Notes: a model not told the origin generated them from the letters alone. Positions 9,442 to 20,157 are shown, counted from the stretch's first letter. The stretch is DNA of 64,000 bases from Robiginitomaculum sp. (GCA_030949705.1 JAUZSF010000026.1:169244-233243); one strand, 5' to 3'. Made by a program: numbers and translations.

Positions 9442-11928
9442 ATGTCGATTGCTTTTCATGTCCGGCTGTTGTTAACGCGATTTTCCGTGTGGCTGGCGCT
9501 GTTGTGGGAACGCAGCGTGCCGGTATTTTTCCCGGCCGTATTGTTTCCAGCCCTGTATATAGCGCTATCTTTGTTCGGGGCATGGGAGCGCTTTGGTGAT
9601 CCGTGGCGATTTTTCGCCTTGATCACCAGCCTGGGGCTTTGTTTTTATTATCTTTATCGGGGCGTGCGGGCCTTTCACTGGCCATCCATAGAGGCCCAGG
9701 CCCGACGGATGGAACAGGATGCGGCGCTGGCAGGTCGTCCGCTGGAATTATTGAATGACCATCCGGCCCAAAACAATAACCCGCAAAGCGCGGCCCTCTG
9801 GCAGGCACAGCAAAGGCGCGCCCGGGCAGCCCTTAAACGCCTTGGCCCGAAAAAACCCCGCGCCGCCCTGGCCCGTCTTGATGTGTATGGTCTGCGCGCC
9901 GCCGCCATGGTGCTGATCTTTGCGGGCTTTGTGATCGCCGGACCGCACGCCGGGGCACGGCTGGACGAGGCCTTTGCCCCCCGGTTTCTCAGCCAGGTTT
10001 CCACCAGCGCCAAAAGCGAGGCCTGGATCACCGGGCCTGACTACGCCCAATTAGCCCCCAAGTTTCTAAGCGCCGATCATGACGGGCCCATAGAAGCCCT
10101 GACCGGTTCAGATTTCCACCTCAAAATCAGCGGCACTCGTAAAACGCCGGTGCTGCGCTTACGCATGAATGGCAAAAAGCGCCGGATCAAATTCACCAAA
10201 ACCGGGCCGCAAAGCTATGACGCCAGGGTGCGTATTGATCAAAACAGCGTGCTGGAACTAGACCGGCCACTGTCCCGGCTTTGGCAGATCAAGGCCCAGA
10301 CCGACACCCCCCCAAGAGTGCTGTTTACCAAGGTTCCCCATGGGGACACATCGGATTCGCTCAGCTTTTCCTATGCGGCCCGTGACGATGTGGGCATTGC
10401 CGCCTTGGAACTGGTGTTGGAGCGCCCCGAGGGCAAAACCAAAAAAACAGACAGCACCTTGTTGGATCTGCCAGCCAAAAATGCCAAGGCGCTGGACGAA
10501 AAAACCATGCTGGATTTTACCCGTCATCGCTGGGCCGGTCTGCCGGTCACTGTGACCCTGATCGCCCATGACGGGGCCGGGCAGAAAGGTCGCTCGCGGT
10601 CCTATAGTCTCACCCTGCCAGACAAATTATTCGTAAACCCCATGGCCAAGGCCATTGCCGAACAACGCACCTTGCTGATCCGGACCGATGAACCCTATGC
10701 CCCCATGCCGCCGCGCCCCGCTTTAAGCGCCGAAGACGTGCGCGCCCGCCCGCCCTTTGCCCAGGACAATCCGGCAGAACGATTGGGCCGCGCCCCCAAA
10801 GAGGTTCAGCGTGCCGCCGCCTTGATGCGGGCCAGCCTGCGGGCACCGGAAATGTTTTTTGATGATCCGCTGGTTTATGTTGGCTTGCGCTATGCCGCTG
10901 AAAACCTGCGCCTGGCGCGTCGCCCTGCCGATTATAAAGATCTGGATGATGAGTTGTGGGCCTTGGCGCTGTGGGCCGAGGGCGGGGCATTGGCTGATGC
11001 CCGGGCCGCCATGAAGGCGGCCGAACGCGCCTTTCGCCGGGCCTTGGCCCGCGGCGCGCCAGCAGACGAATTGGCGCGCCTGATGCATAATTACGAGCGC
11101 TCGGTAAAGCGTTATCTTGAGGCCCTGGCCGAAGAAGCCCTGCGCAATGGTCAAACCGCCAAAAACGACGCTGGTATGAGCGCCACCATGGATGGCAATA
11201 CCTTGCAGGAAATGCTGGACGCCCTGAAAGCGCTGTCGGAGACCGGCGCGCGCGGTGATGCGCGTAAATTATTGCAGGCTTTGTCCGAACTTTTGGAAAA
11301 AATGAAAATGCAATTGGCCGCCGGATCCGGGGGTGGCGACGACCCGGTCAGCGAGGCCATGCGCAAGGCGTTGGAGGAATTGGGCGATATTACCGCCGAA
11401 CAACGTGAAATTCTGGATGAAGCCTTTCGCCAGCAACAACAATCCCCCGGCGAAAAATCCGATGATCAGGGGCTGGCCGGGGAACAAAAGGGGTTAGGTG
11501 AGCGCCTGCGCGCACTGGCCGAAGAAGAGGAAGAACAGGGCCGTGGTGGCGCGATGGGGACCTTAAAAGAAGGGGCCGATGAAATGGGCCAGGCCGCCGG
11601 AGCGTTAAAAGAAGGTGATCTGGACGAAGCTCTAAGCGCACAAAAGGACGCCCTGGCCGCCTTGCGTGAGGGTTCCGAAGCTTTGGCCTCTGACCTGTTG
11701 GATCATATCCAGAAACAAAATGGTAAAGGGGCTGGCGAGAACCGTGATCCCTTTGGCCGGCAAACCCGCGGTGGCGGTGCACAAGCCGCCGATGGCACCC
11801 AGGTTCCTGATGTCATTAATGCCCAGCGCGCCCGGGAAATTTTGCAATTGTTGCGTGACCGGGCCGCCGAACAGGGACGCACCGATGAAGAGCTGAATTA
11901 TCTAGATCGCTTGCTGGAACGGTTTTAG
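9442..11928 (+). CDS. TIGR02302/DUF4175 family membrane protein
   Basis: N-terminal TM segments, ARLDEAFAPRF, long acidic/Gln-rich coiled C-terminus and RAREILQLLRDRAAEQGR; matches the alphaproteobacterial family. Confidence 0.85.
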   Translation: MSIAFHVRLLLTRFSVWLALLWERSVPVFFPAVLFPALYIALSLFGAWERFGDPWRFFALITSLGLCFYYLYRGVRAFHWPSIEAQARRMEQDAALAGRPLELLNDHPAQNNNPQSAALWQAQQRRARAALKRLGPKKPRAALARLDVYGLRAAAMVLIFAGFVIAGPHAGARLDEAFAPRFLSQVSTSAKSEAWITGPDYAQLAPKFLSADHDGPIEALTGSDFHLKISGTRKTPVLRLRMNGKKRRIKFTKTGPQSYDARVRIDQNSVLELDRPLSRLWQIKAQTDTPPRVLFTKVPHGDTSDSLSFSYAARDDVGIAALELVLERPEGKTKKTDSTLLDLPAKNAKALDEKTMLDFTRHRWAGLPVTVTLIAHDGAGQKGRSRSYSLTLPDKLFVNPMAKAIAEQRTLLIRTDEPYAPMPPRPALSAEDVRARPPFAQDNPAERLGRAPKEVQRAAALMRASLRAPEMFFDDPLVYVGLRYAAENLRLARRPADYKDLDDELWALALWAEGGALADARAAMKAAERAFRRALARGAPADELARLMHNYERSVKRYLEALAEEALRNGQTAKNDAGMSATMDGNTLQEMLDALKALSETGARGDARKLLQALSELLEKMKMQLAAGSGGGDDPVSEAMRKALEELGDITAEQREILDEAFRQQQQSPGEKSDDQGLAGEQKGLGERLRALAEEEEEQGRGGAMGTLKEGADEMGQAAGALKEGDLDEALSAQKDALAALREGSEALASDLLDHIQKQNGKGAGENRDPFGRQTRGGGAQAADGTQVPDVINAQRAREILQLLRDRAAEQGRTDEELNYLDRLLERF

Positions 11929-11932
11929 GCCC

Positions 11933-12396
11933 TTACCACTCGCCCTGATTTTCCATGCTTTTCCAGGGCTCCGTTGGGGCCAGCGCCGCCCCCTTTTGCA
12001 ATAACTCAATGGAGATCCCATCGGGCGAGCGCACAAACGCCATATGGCCATCCCGGGGCGGGCGGTTGATCACCACGCCCATATCCTGCAAATGCGCGCA
12101 AAGGGCATATAGATCATCAACCTGAAATGCCAGATGGCCAAAATTGCGCCCCCCCCTCATAGCCCTTTTCATCCCAGTTCCAGGTCAGTTCGACCATGGG
12201 CAGACCACCGACAAAGCCGGTGCCTTCATGGGGGGGCATTGCGCTCTATGTCCTCGGGTGAAGCCAAAAAGATCAGGGAAAATCGCCCGGCTTCATTATC
12301 GATGCGACGCAATTGTTTCAGCCCCAGGCCCTGAACATAAAATCGCAAGGATTCGTCTACATCGCTAATGCGAACCATGGTGTGCAAAAATTCCAT
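11933..12396 (-). CDS. VOC/glyoxalase I-like lactoylglutathione lyase; two frameshifts
   Basis: Correcting runs 12149-12156 and 12230-12236 by one base each gives [31 protein letters not shown]...[32 protein letters not shown]. Confidence 0.82.
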
Positions 12397-12400
12397 TTGG

Positions 12401-13027
12401 CTAATCCTTGTCTGGATTTGGGTTGGTTTTTTCCGGCAATTTCAGACCATCTTCGGTTTGCACCAAAGGCGACCATTTTGGCCGCTGGCGTTGTTTGGGG
12501 GCATCCGGCAGATCGCCTTCGCCGCGGGCGAGGCGCAGCTCGTCTTCCAGCGAGCCCGGCCGGTTGCGATGAAAACGATGAGCCACCACAAACGCCACCC
12601 CGCCCCACGAGGCAATCAGGCCAAAAAACAGAAAAAATGCATAAACCAGCGGCCCGTCCAGACGAAACTGGCGGCTCACCTCGCCGGCCAGGCCGGCGCT
12701 GGCCGCACTGGTGGTGGTGACCGGTTCGGCAATTAAAAATCCATACAGCGCCGTCAGCATCAGCATGATCACCGGCGTCAGTACCGCGGCCGCAATTAGC
12801 ATTACCGCCCCATAAAGCGCCCCGCGCGGCCCATGGGCACGTACATAAGCCTGGACATATTGCTCTTCATTAAGCCCCTTGACCAGCCCGGGCTGGTTCT
12901 TTTGACAATCCGGCCATTCTTCGCGAGCATCGCGATGTACCACGCGATAGCCCAGGGCCGCGCGCAAGGCGGTAACCACAAAAAGCAACACAAACAAGGC
13001 TATGGCGATCAAAGGTCCAGTATTCAT
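12401..13027 (-). CDS. conserved hypothetical membrane protein
   Basis: Full-length ORF with about three hydrophobic segments, packed between flanking genes. Confidence 0.65.
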   Translation of the reverse strand: MNTGPLIAIALFVLLFVVTALRAALGYRVVHRDAREEWPDCQKNQPGLVKGLNEEQYVQAYVRAHGPRGALYGAVMLIAAAVLTPVIMLMLTALYGFLIAEPVTTTSAASAGLAGEVSRQFRLDGPLVYAFFLFFGLIASWGGVAFVVAHRFHRNRPGSLEDELRLARGEGDLPDAPKQRQRPKWSPLVQTEDGLKLPEKTNPNPDKD

Positions 13028-13036
13028 GATGCCAGT

Positions 13037-13861
13037 TTAAGCGTTTATCGCCTCGTAGACCAGCATGGATCGCTTACGTTCTACACCCCAATGATAACCG
13101 GTAAGGCGACCATCAGCCCCCAGCACCCGGTGACAGGGAATGATCCAGGATATGGGGTTGCGCCCCACGGCGGCCCCCACCGCGCGCGCTGCCTTGGCCG
13201 AACACACGGTTCGGGCAAGATCACCATAGCGTGTGGTTTTACCCGGCGGTATGGCCAACAGAGCCCGCCAGACCTGACGTTGCCATTTGGTGCCATAAAG
13301 CGCCAGCGGCACCGGTTTGCCGTCTTTGAAGATATCGGCACACAAGGCAACAGCCGCCTCGTCATCACGCGAAAAAGTGGCCGCCGGGTATCGCCCGCGC
13401 AGATCTTCAAAAACCCTGATCTCCTCGCCTGCATCGGCAAAGCCCAGCGCCGACAGCCCCCGCGGCGAAATCAGCATTACCGCCAATCCAAAGGGACAGG
13501 GCGCCACCCCCCAGATAAAATTCAGACCCTGACCCCGGGCCTTGGCCTCGCCCGGCGTGGTGGCCTCATAGGCAATAAAAAGATCGTGCAATCGCCCCGG
13601 CGAGGAAAGCCCCGCCTCGTAACTGGCATCCAGCACACTTAACCCCTCCAACAGAGAGGCCCGCGCCGAAGAATGCGCCAGCGCATCCATAAAGCGTTTG
13701 GGGCTAGTGCCGGTCCAGCGGGAAAACAGACGGTGGAAATGCGCCGCGCTCAGCCCGACATGGTCGGCAATGGTTTGCAGATCCGGTCGCTCTTTCCAGT
13801 GTTCATCCAAAAAGGCCAGCGCCCGGGTCACATGCTGATAATCATTGGTGTGCGTACTCAT
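13037..13861 (-). CDS. AraC-type HTH fused to methylated-DNA-[protein]-cysteine S-methyltransferase
   Basis: LQTIADHVGLSAAHFHRLFSRWTG HTH and NPISWIIPCHRV MGMT active site. Confidence 0.93.
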   Translation of the reverse strand: MSTHTNDYQHVTRALAFLDEHWKERPDLQTIADHVGLSAAHFHRLFSRWTGTSPKRFMDALAHSSARASLLEGLSVLDASYEAGLSSPGRLHDLFIAYEATTPGEAKARGQGLNFIWGVAPCPFGLAVMLISPRGLSALGFADAGEEIRVFEDLRGRYPAATFSRDDEAAVALCADIFKDGKPVPLALYGTKWQRQVWRALLAIPPGKTTRYGDLARTVCSAKAARAVGAAVGRNPISWIIPCHRVLGADGRLTGYHWGVERKRSMLVYEAINA

Positions 13862-13994
13862 AACGCGACCCTAGCGGTTATTCTTTGGCACGCCACCCGG
13901 ATATTGCGCAATTTCTGTACGTCTTAAGGGCTCCGTTAAGGGCTTTGCGCTATGAAGGGACTTCCAGAATAAAGGTGCCCGTTCCTTGAGTGTT

Positions 13995-14858
13995 ATGGAT
14001 CAAATTCCGGCTTCGCGACCAGATCGACGTCGCAAAAAGCGCGGCGGCCCCGACCGGCGCCAGCAAAGCCGCCATGTCTGGTTTTTGAACGCCACCTTTG
14101 ACCGTATTGACTTTAACCAGACCATAGAACGCATTGATGAGCGCCCCCCCGGCGCGCCGTTCAAATTTGTGGTTACCCCCAATGTGGACCATCTGGTGCG
14201 ACTGCAAACCGAACCCAATTGGGTAAAAAAGCTTTATGCCCAGGCCTGGCTGACGGTTTGTGATTCTCGCATATTGGAACTGATTGCCGCCATCAGCGGC
14301 GAAAAAATTGCGGTCACCCCCGGCTCTGACCTGACCAAGGCCCTGTTTGAGAGCAAGATTGATCCCGCCGAACCGGTCACCATTATTGGCGCCAATCAGC
14401 AAACCATAGAGGCCATTACCGCGCGTTACGGCTTGCAGGATGTACGCTGGTACGAGCCACCCATGGGGCTGGCTAAAAACCTGCTGGCGATTGAACAATG
14501 TGCTGAATTTGTGGCCAAGAACCCGGCGCGCTTTATCTTTTTCTGTGTCGGTTCACCACAACAGGAAATGGTGGCACGGGCCTGTTTGCGCCGGGGCGAT
14601 TGTGAAGGTACAGGATTGTGCGTTGGCGCCTCGCTGGACTTTCTGGCCGGAGCGGTACGCCGCGCTCCATCATGGATGCAGGCAATGCGGCTGGAATGGT
14701 TGTTTCGCCTGCTCAGCGAGCCAAAACGCATGTGGAAACGCTATCTGGTCGAAGGCCCCAAAATCGCCTTTGTCTGGTGGAAATGGCATACCGCCCGGGC
14801 AACGTTAAAACGCCTGGAGCGGTTAAACCGCGCCGGGGCTTTTGACGGCAAACGCTAA
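13995..14858 (+). CDS. WecG/TagA/CpsF-family glycosyltransferase
   Basis: FVVTPNVDHLVRLQ, PEPVTIIGAN-like segment, FIFFCVGSPQQEMVA and GLCVGASLDFLAGAVRRAPSWMQ. Confidence 0.9.
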   Translation: MDQIPASRPDRRRKKRGGPDRRQQSRHVWFLNATFDRIDFNQTIERIDERPPGAPFKFVVTPNVDHLVRLQTEPNWVKKLYAQAWLTVCDSRILELIAAISGEKIAVTPGSDLTKALFESKIDPAEPVTIIGANQQTIEAITARYGLQDVRWYEPPMGLAKNLLAIEQCAEFVAKNPARFIFFCVGSPQQEMVARACLRRGDCEGTGLCVGASLDFLAGAVRRAPSWMQAMRLEWLFRLLSEPKRMWKRYLVEGPKIAFVWWKWHTARATLKRLERLNRAGAFDGKR

Positions 14859-14861
14859 GCC

Positions 14862-15734
14862 TTAGCCGCGCAAGGCCTCTTCAAACATGGCCCGCGCCCG
14901 ATCCCCCAAGGTTTCATGATGAAGCGCAAAGTGGGTAATCGCCCGCAAATAGCCCAAGCGGTCACCACAATCAAAATCCACCCCCTCATAGGGTAAGGCA
15001 TAAAACGGCTGGGTCTGCATTAATCTGGCCATGGCGTCGGTAAGCTGAATTTCGCCGCCGGCCCCGCTTTGCTGGGTTTCCAGAAGGCCCAGAATTTCTG
15101 GCTGCAAAATATAACGCCCGGTGATTTTCAAATTGGACGGGGCCTCATCAATTTTTGGTTTTTCCACCATACCGCGCATTTCAATAAGTTTGCCCACCAC
15201 GTCCTTGGGATCAATAACGCCATATTTGCTGACATCTTTGCGGGGCACTTCATCAACGGCAATTATATTGCCGCCACTTTCATTATAGGCGCTGACCATC
15301 TGACTGAGACAACCGGGTTTTCCCTGAATCAATACATCAGGCAGCAAGACGGCAAACGGCTCGTCCCCAATGATGTCGCGGGCGCACCAGATGGCATGAC
15401 CCAGACCCAAAGGGGCCTGTTGGCGCACAAAGCTCATCGAGCCGGGTTCGGGCAAGGCGTCGGTCAAGGCCTGAAGAACATCCTGCTTGCCCTTGCCTCG
15501 CAAAATGGTTTCCAGCTCGAATGCCCGGTCAAAATAATCTTCAATGGCGCTTTTGGCCCGCCCGGTAACAAAAACAATGTGTTCAATCCCCGCTTCACGG
15601 GCTTCATCCACCACATATTGCACCGCGGGACGGTCCACCACGGGCAGCATTTCCTTGGGGATGGATTTGGTGGCCGGCAGCACACGTGTGCCCAGACCCG
15701 CCACCGGAAGAACAGCCTTGCGTAGCGGTTTCAT
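14862..15734 (-). CDS. galU: UTP--glucose-1-phosphate uridylyltransferase
   Basis: KAVLPVAGLGTRVLPATKSIPKEMLPVVDRPAVQYVVDEA. Confidence 0.96.
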   Translation of the reverse strand: MKPLRKAVLPVAGLGTRVLPATKSIPKEMLPVVDRPAVQYVVDEAREAGIEHIVFVTGRAKSAIEDYFDRAFELETILRGKGKQDVLQALTDALPEPGSMSFVRQQAPLGLGHAIWCARDIIGDEPFAVLLPDVLIQGKPGCLSQMVSAYNESGGNIIAVDEVPRKDVSKYGVIDPKDVVGKLIEMRGMVEKPKIDEAPSNLKITGRYILQPEILGLLETQQSGAGGEIQLTDAMARLMQTQPFYALPYEGVDFDCGDRLGYLRAITHFALHHETLGDRARAMFEEALRG

Positions 15735-15830
15735 ACCCCACCCCCATAATGAAAACTTCTGCGTGTTCCTCTAGGCAATTGAAGAGATCAAGGCAATACT
15801 AAGGGGCTAATTCTTAAACAGGGCCTAGCC

Positions 15831-17159
15831 ATGCATACAATCAAATTTGGCACCGATGGCGTTCGTGGCAAGGCCAATGTCGCCCCCATAGATGCCCTGA
15901 GCATGTGCCGTATTGGCCAGGCTGCCGCGGGTCTGGTTGGCCCGGGGGCGCTGGTCTTTGTGGGCCGCGATACCCGCGCATCCGGCCCCATGTTAGAGGC
16001 CGCCCTAACCGCCGGACTGGCCTCGGGCGGGGCCAATGTCTTGCTGGCCGGTGTGGTGCCAACCGCAGCGGTTGGGCTGGCCGTACGCGAACGCGGCGCG
16101 GCTATGGGCGTTATGCTGACGGCCTCACACAACCCTGCCGAAGATAACGGCATAAAGTTTTTTGGCCGTTCCGGTGACAAGCTGGATGAAAAAGAGCAAG
16201 ACGAGCTGCAAGACCGGATCAATGCCAACCAGGCTCCGGATCCTGGCATTAATATTGGCCGCATTGATCAAACCTCGGCGGTGCAGGAGCTCTATGCCCA
16301 GGCAGTGCGCGCCTCGGCCCCCGGCACGCCCCTAAAAGGCATGCATCTGGTGCTGGATTGCGCCCATGGGGCGGCCTCGTTTCTGGCCCCGGAAATTTTG
16401 CGCGCCATGGGGGCCAAACTTGATGTGCTGCACGCCAACCCGGATGGCAAAAATATCAATCTGGAATGTGGATCAACCGCACCACAGATATTGCAACAAC
16501 GGGTAACCGCCCTTGGGGCCGATGCCGGCATTGCCTTTGATGGTGATGCAGACCGGGTATTGCTGGTCGATGAAAAAGGCGGCCTGATTGATGGTGATTT
16601 ATTGCTGGCCAGCATTGCCCGGGATTGGGCCGAACGCGGTCTGTTGCGCGGCGAAGCCGTGGTGGCCACCCATATGTCCAATCTGGGGCTTGAGGTCTAT
16701 TTACAGGACATTGGCCTGAAACTGGAACGCACCCAGGTGGGGGATCGTTATGTGGCCGCAAAGCTGAATACCCTTGGGGCCAATCTTGGCGGCGAGCAAT
16801 CGGGGCATTTACGCATGCCCGATTTGTGCCCGTCCGGCGATGGCCTGATTGCCGCCGTGGCGGCCCTGCGGGTATTGGGGACCGCCTCCAAACCCGCGAG
16901 TATGGCTTTGCGGCCATTTTCGCCTTTGCCGCAATTCATGCACAATGTTGCCCGGCCCGATGGCCCCGACCCCATGGACAATCCCACCATTATAAAGGCT
17001 TGCCAACAGGCCGAAGGCGTTTTGGGTGATACGGGCCGGTTGTTGGTGCGCCCCTCGGGTACGGAACCTCTGGTGCGGGTAATGGCCGAATGTGACAACC
17101 CCCACACGGCCCGCCAGGCCATCAAACTGGTGACCGATGCGTTGGGCGCTCTTGGCTGA
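15831..17159 (+). CDS. glmM: phosphoglucosamine mutase
   Basis: KFGTDGVRGKAN, GVMLTASHNPAEDNGIKFF, FDGDADRVLLVDE, RPSGTEPLVRVMAE. Confidence 0.96.
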   Translation: MHTIKFGTDGVRGKANVAPIDALSMCRIGQAAAGLVGPGALVFVGRDTRASGPMLEAALTAGLASGGANVLLAGVVPTAAVGLAVRERGAAMGVMLTASHNPAEDNGIKFFGRSGDKLDEKEQDELQDRINANQAPDPGINIGRIDQTSAVQELYAQAVRASAPGTPLKGMHLVLDCAHGAASFLAPEILRAMGAKLDVLHANPDGKNINLECGSTAPQILQQRVTALGADAGIAFDGDADRVLLVDEKGGLIDGDLLLASIARDWAERGLLRGEAVVATHMSNLGLEVYLQDIGLKLERTQVGDRYVAAKLNTLGANLGGEQSGHLRMPDLCPSGDGLIAAVAALRVLGTASKPASMALRPFSPLPQFMHNVARPDGPDPMDNPTIIKACQQAEGVLGDTGRLLVRPSGTEPLVRVMAECDNPHTARQAIKLVTDALGALG

Positions 17160-17170
17160 CTGAGCCGCAC

Positions 17171-18484
17171 CTAGGCCGAAGGAGGCCGCCCAACACTTTC
17201 GTATTCAAATCCAAGGTCGGCCATTTCCGCATGGGTATAGATATTGCGCAAATCCACCATGACCGGCGTGGCCATGCATGCCTTGATGCGGGCAAAGTCC
17301 AGCGCCCGGAACTGATCCCATTCGGTGACAATTACCAGTGCCTGTGCCCCTTGGGCAACGTCATAGGGACCTTCGCAATAATCAATATCCGGCAATAGGG
17401 TTTTGGCCTCGTCCATACTCTCTGGATCATAAGCCCTAATCTTTGCCCCGGCATCAATCAGAGCCGGTATAATATCCAGGCTGGGCGCATCACGCATATC
17501 GTCAGTGTTTGGCTTGAACGCCAACCCCAATATGCCAATGGTTTTGCCTGCAACATCACCACCGCAGGCGGCGATTATCTTTTGCGCCATGGCCTTTTTG
17601 CGCGCGGCATTGACCGCCACCACCGCCTCCACCAATTGCAGCGGCGTGCCGGCCTCGTTCGCCGTGCGCACCAGCGCCAGCGTATCTTTGGGAAAACACG
17701 AGCCACCATAGCCCGGCCCGGCATGCAAAAATTTGGACCCGATGCGTTTGTCCAGACCAATGCCCCGCGATACCGCCTGTACATCCGCGCCGGTGCGTTC
17801 GCACAGATCGGCCATTTCGTTGATAAAGGTGATCTTGGTGGCCAAAAAGGCATTGGCCGCATATTTGATCAGTTCTGATGAACGCCTTGAGGTAAACACT
17901 ATGGGCGTTTCGTTCAGGAACAAGGGGCGATAGAGGGCCCGCATGACCTCCTGAGCGCGCGCGTCTTGGGTTCCAACCACCACCCGGTCCGGACGCTTGA
18001 AATCGGTAATCGCCGCCCCTTCACGCAAAAATTCCGGGTTGGAAACCACAGCAAAATCGGCATCGGGGCGAACCTTGTGAATAATGGCTTCTACTTCATC
18101 GCCCGTGCCCACAGGCACAGTGGACTTGGTCACCACCACGGTAAACCCGTCCATAGCGGCGGCAATTTCCTCAACGGCGGCATAGACATAGGACAAATCA
18201 GCAAATCCATCACCGCGGCGGGACGGCGTTCCCACCGCAATAAACACGGCATCGGCCTCTGCCACCGCAGATTTCAAATCCGTTGAAAATTCCAGCCGGT
18301 TCTCGGCAACATTTTTGGTAACCAGATCCTCCAGACCCGGTTCAAAAATGGGGATACCACCGCCTTTAAGCAGGCCTATTTTTGCCTCATCCTTATCGAT
18401 ACAAACGACCTGGTGGCCAAAATCGGCAAAACACACCCCCGATACCAAGCCAACATATCCCGTCCCGATCATTGCCACACGCAT
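17171..18484 (-). CDS. ugd: UDP-glucose 6-dehydrogenase
   Basis: MRVAMIGTGYVGLVSGVCFADFGH, GPGYGGSCFPKDTLAL, FKPNTDDMRDAPS. Confidence 0.95.
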   Translation of the reverse strand: MRVAMIGTGYVGLVSGVCFADFGHQVVCIDKDEAKIGLLKGGGIPIFEPGLEDLVTKNVAENRLEFSTDLKSAVAEADAVFIAVGTPSRRGDGFADLSYVYAAVEEIAAAMDGFTVVVTKSTVPVGTGDEVEAIIHKVRPDADFAVVSNPEFLREGAAITDFKRPDRVVVGTQDARAQEVMRALYRPLFLNETPIVFTSRRSSELIKYAANAFLATKITFINEMADLCERTGADVQAVSRGIGLDKRIGSKFLHAGPGYGGSCFPKDTLALVRTANEAGTPLQLVEAVVAVNAARKKAMAQKIIAACGGDVAGKTIGILGLAFKPNTDDMRDAPSLDIIPALIDAGAKIRAYDPESMDEAKTLLPDIDYCEGPYDVAQGAQALVIVTEWDQFRALDFARIKACMATPVMVDLRNIYTHAEMADLGFEYESVGRPPSA

Positions 18485-18508
18485 GAGCGTTTTTCCTTAT
18501 GTGAAAAC

Positions 18509-20026
18509 TTATAGTTTTTGATCAAACGCGCCCACTTGGGGGTGCTTGGCCAAACGTTTTTCAATATCAGCAAACATGGCCCGCAAATTGGCCTCACTGG
18601 CCGGGCTTTCCACCACCACCACCAGATTGGGCGTGTTGGATGAGGCCCGCACCAGGCCCCAGGTGCCGTCCTGCAAAGTGACCCGCACGCCATTGACGGT
18701 AACAATGCTGGCTATGTTCTGGCCCAGTATTTTCTCACCGGCTTTATGGGCGGCCTCATATTCGGCGGTGATTTTGGCCACCACATCGTATTTTTCTTCA
18801 TCGGCACAGGCCGGCGACATGGTGGGGCTGCCCCAGGTTTTGGGCAAGGCCTCTTTCAGATCTGCCATGCTCATATCCGCATTGCGATCCAGCATGCGCA
18901 AAATGGCAATGCCGGTGACCAGGCCGTCATCATAACCGCGGCCCAAGGGTGCGCGAAAAAAATAATGACCCGATTTTTCAAAGCCCGCCAGCGCACCCAG
19001 GTCATGGGTACGCCGCTTGATATAGGAATGGCCGGTTTTCCAATAATCGGTTTTGGCCCCATTGGCCGCCAGCACCGGGTCCATGGCATAAATGCCGGTG
19101 GATTTTACATCGGCGACAAACACCGCATTTTCAAACCGGGTCGACAGATCCCGCGCCAGCATGACCCCGACCTTGTCGGCAAATATTTCTTCACCGGTAT
19201 TGTCCACCACCCCGCAACGATCGCCATCCCCATCAAAGCCCAGTGCCAGATCGGCACCATGTTCGCGCACCGCATCGGCCATGGCGTGCAACATTTTCAT
19301 GTCTTCCGGATTGGGATTATAGCGCGGAAAAGTGTAATCCAACGTGCAGTCCATGGGCACCACTTCGGCGCCAATATTTTCCAGCGCCTGCACCGCGAAG
19401 GCTGCCGCCGTGCCGTTGCCACAAGCGGCCACGACCTTGATTTTACGCTTTAATTTGTCGCCTTGTGCTAAATCAGCCAAATAGCGCTCGCGCACACCAT
19501 GTTCGGTGATCAGCGCCCCGCCCGCACGCTCTATACCATCATCGTTCAGCACAATATCTTTCAAACGCCCCATTTCTTCCGGCCCAAAGGTCAGCGGGCG
19601 CTCCACCCCCATTTTTACCCCGGTCCAGCCGTTTTCATTATGGCTGGCGGTCACCATGGCCACACAAGGAATATCCAGATCAAACTGTGCAAAATAGGCC
19701 GTCGGCGACAGGGCCAGCCCAATATCATGCACCCGCACCCCGGCGCGTATCAGGCCCAGGCTCAGCGCCTGTTTGATCGACAGAGAATAAGACCGGTAAT
19801 CATGCCCCACCACAATGGCCGGGGTTTTGCCCATTTCATAGATCAAGGTGCCCAAACCAAAGCCCAAAGCCTGTATCCCCAACAGATTGATTTGCGGCGC
19901 CTTTTCGCTGTCCAGTCGCCCAAACCACCAGCGCGCGTCATATTCGCGAAAACCAGTTGGCGCAATCAGGGCCTCTTCTTCGAAGGCCAAGGTGTTCGCA
20001 AGCATATCGGTACGGGGTTTTGACAT
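18509..20026 (-). CDS. phosphomannomutase/phosphoglucomutase
   Basis: FREYDARWWFG, AMVTASHNENGWTGVKMG, GFDGDGDRCGVVDN, RASSNTPNLVVVVE. Confidence 0.93.
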   Translation of the reverse strand: MSKPRTDMLANTLAFEEEALIAPTGFREYDARWWFGRLDSEKAPQINLLGIQALGFGLGTLIYEMGKTPAIVVGHDYRSYSLSIKQALSLGLIRAGVRVHDIGLALSPTAYFAQFDLDIPCVAMVTASHNENGWTGVKMGVERPLTFGPEEMGRLKDIVLNDDGIERAGGALITEHGVRERYLADLAQGDKLKRKIKVVAACGNGTAAAFAVQALENIGAEVVPMDCTLDYTFPRYNPNPEDMKMLHAMADAVREHGADLALGFDGDGDRCGVVDNTGEEIFADKVGVMLARDLSTRFENAVFVADVKSTGIYAMDPVLAANGAKTDYWKTGHSYIKRRTHDLGALAGFEKSGHYFFRAPLGRGYDDGLVTGIAILRMLDRNADMSMADLKEALPKTWGSPTMSPACADEEKYDVVAKITAEYEAAHKAGEKILGQNIASIVTVNGVRVTLQDGTWGLVRASSNTPNLVVVVESPASEANLRAMFADIEKRLAKHPQVGAFDQKL

Positions 20027-20157
20027 TATCTCTTCCTTTTGGACGCACGGCTCTTGTGCCTGCGATGACTCAAAAGATCAATGTTCCAGGGTTCTGCGTT
20101 TCAAAAAGACGCATCTGCCATACTGGCCAACGCGCCAGAGCGTACTATGATAACGTC

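Noticed and set aside
12833-13642. 269-aa ORF on + strand
   Set aside because: Antisense to the AraC-MGMT gene and hypothetical gene; no domain motifs
18746-19453. 235-aa ORF on + strand
   Set aside because: Antisense shadow of phosphomannomutase gene
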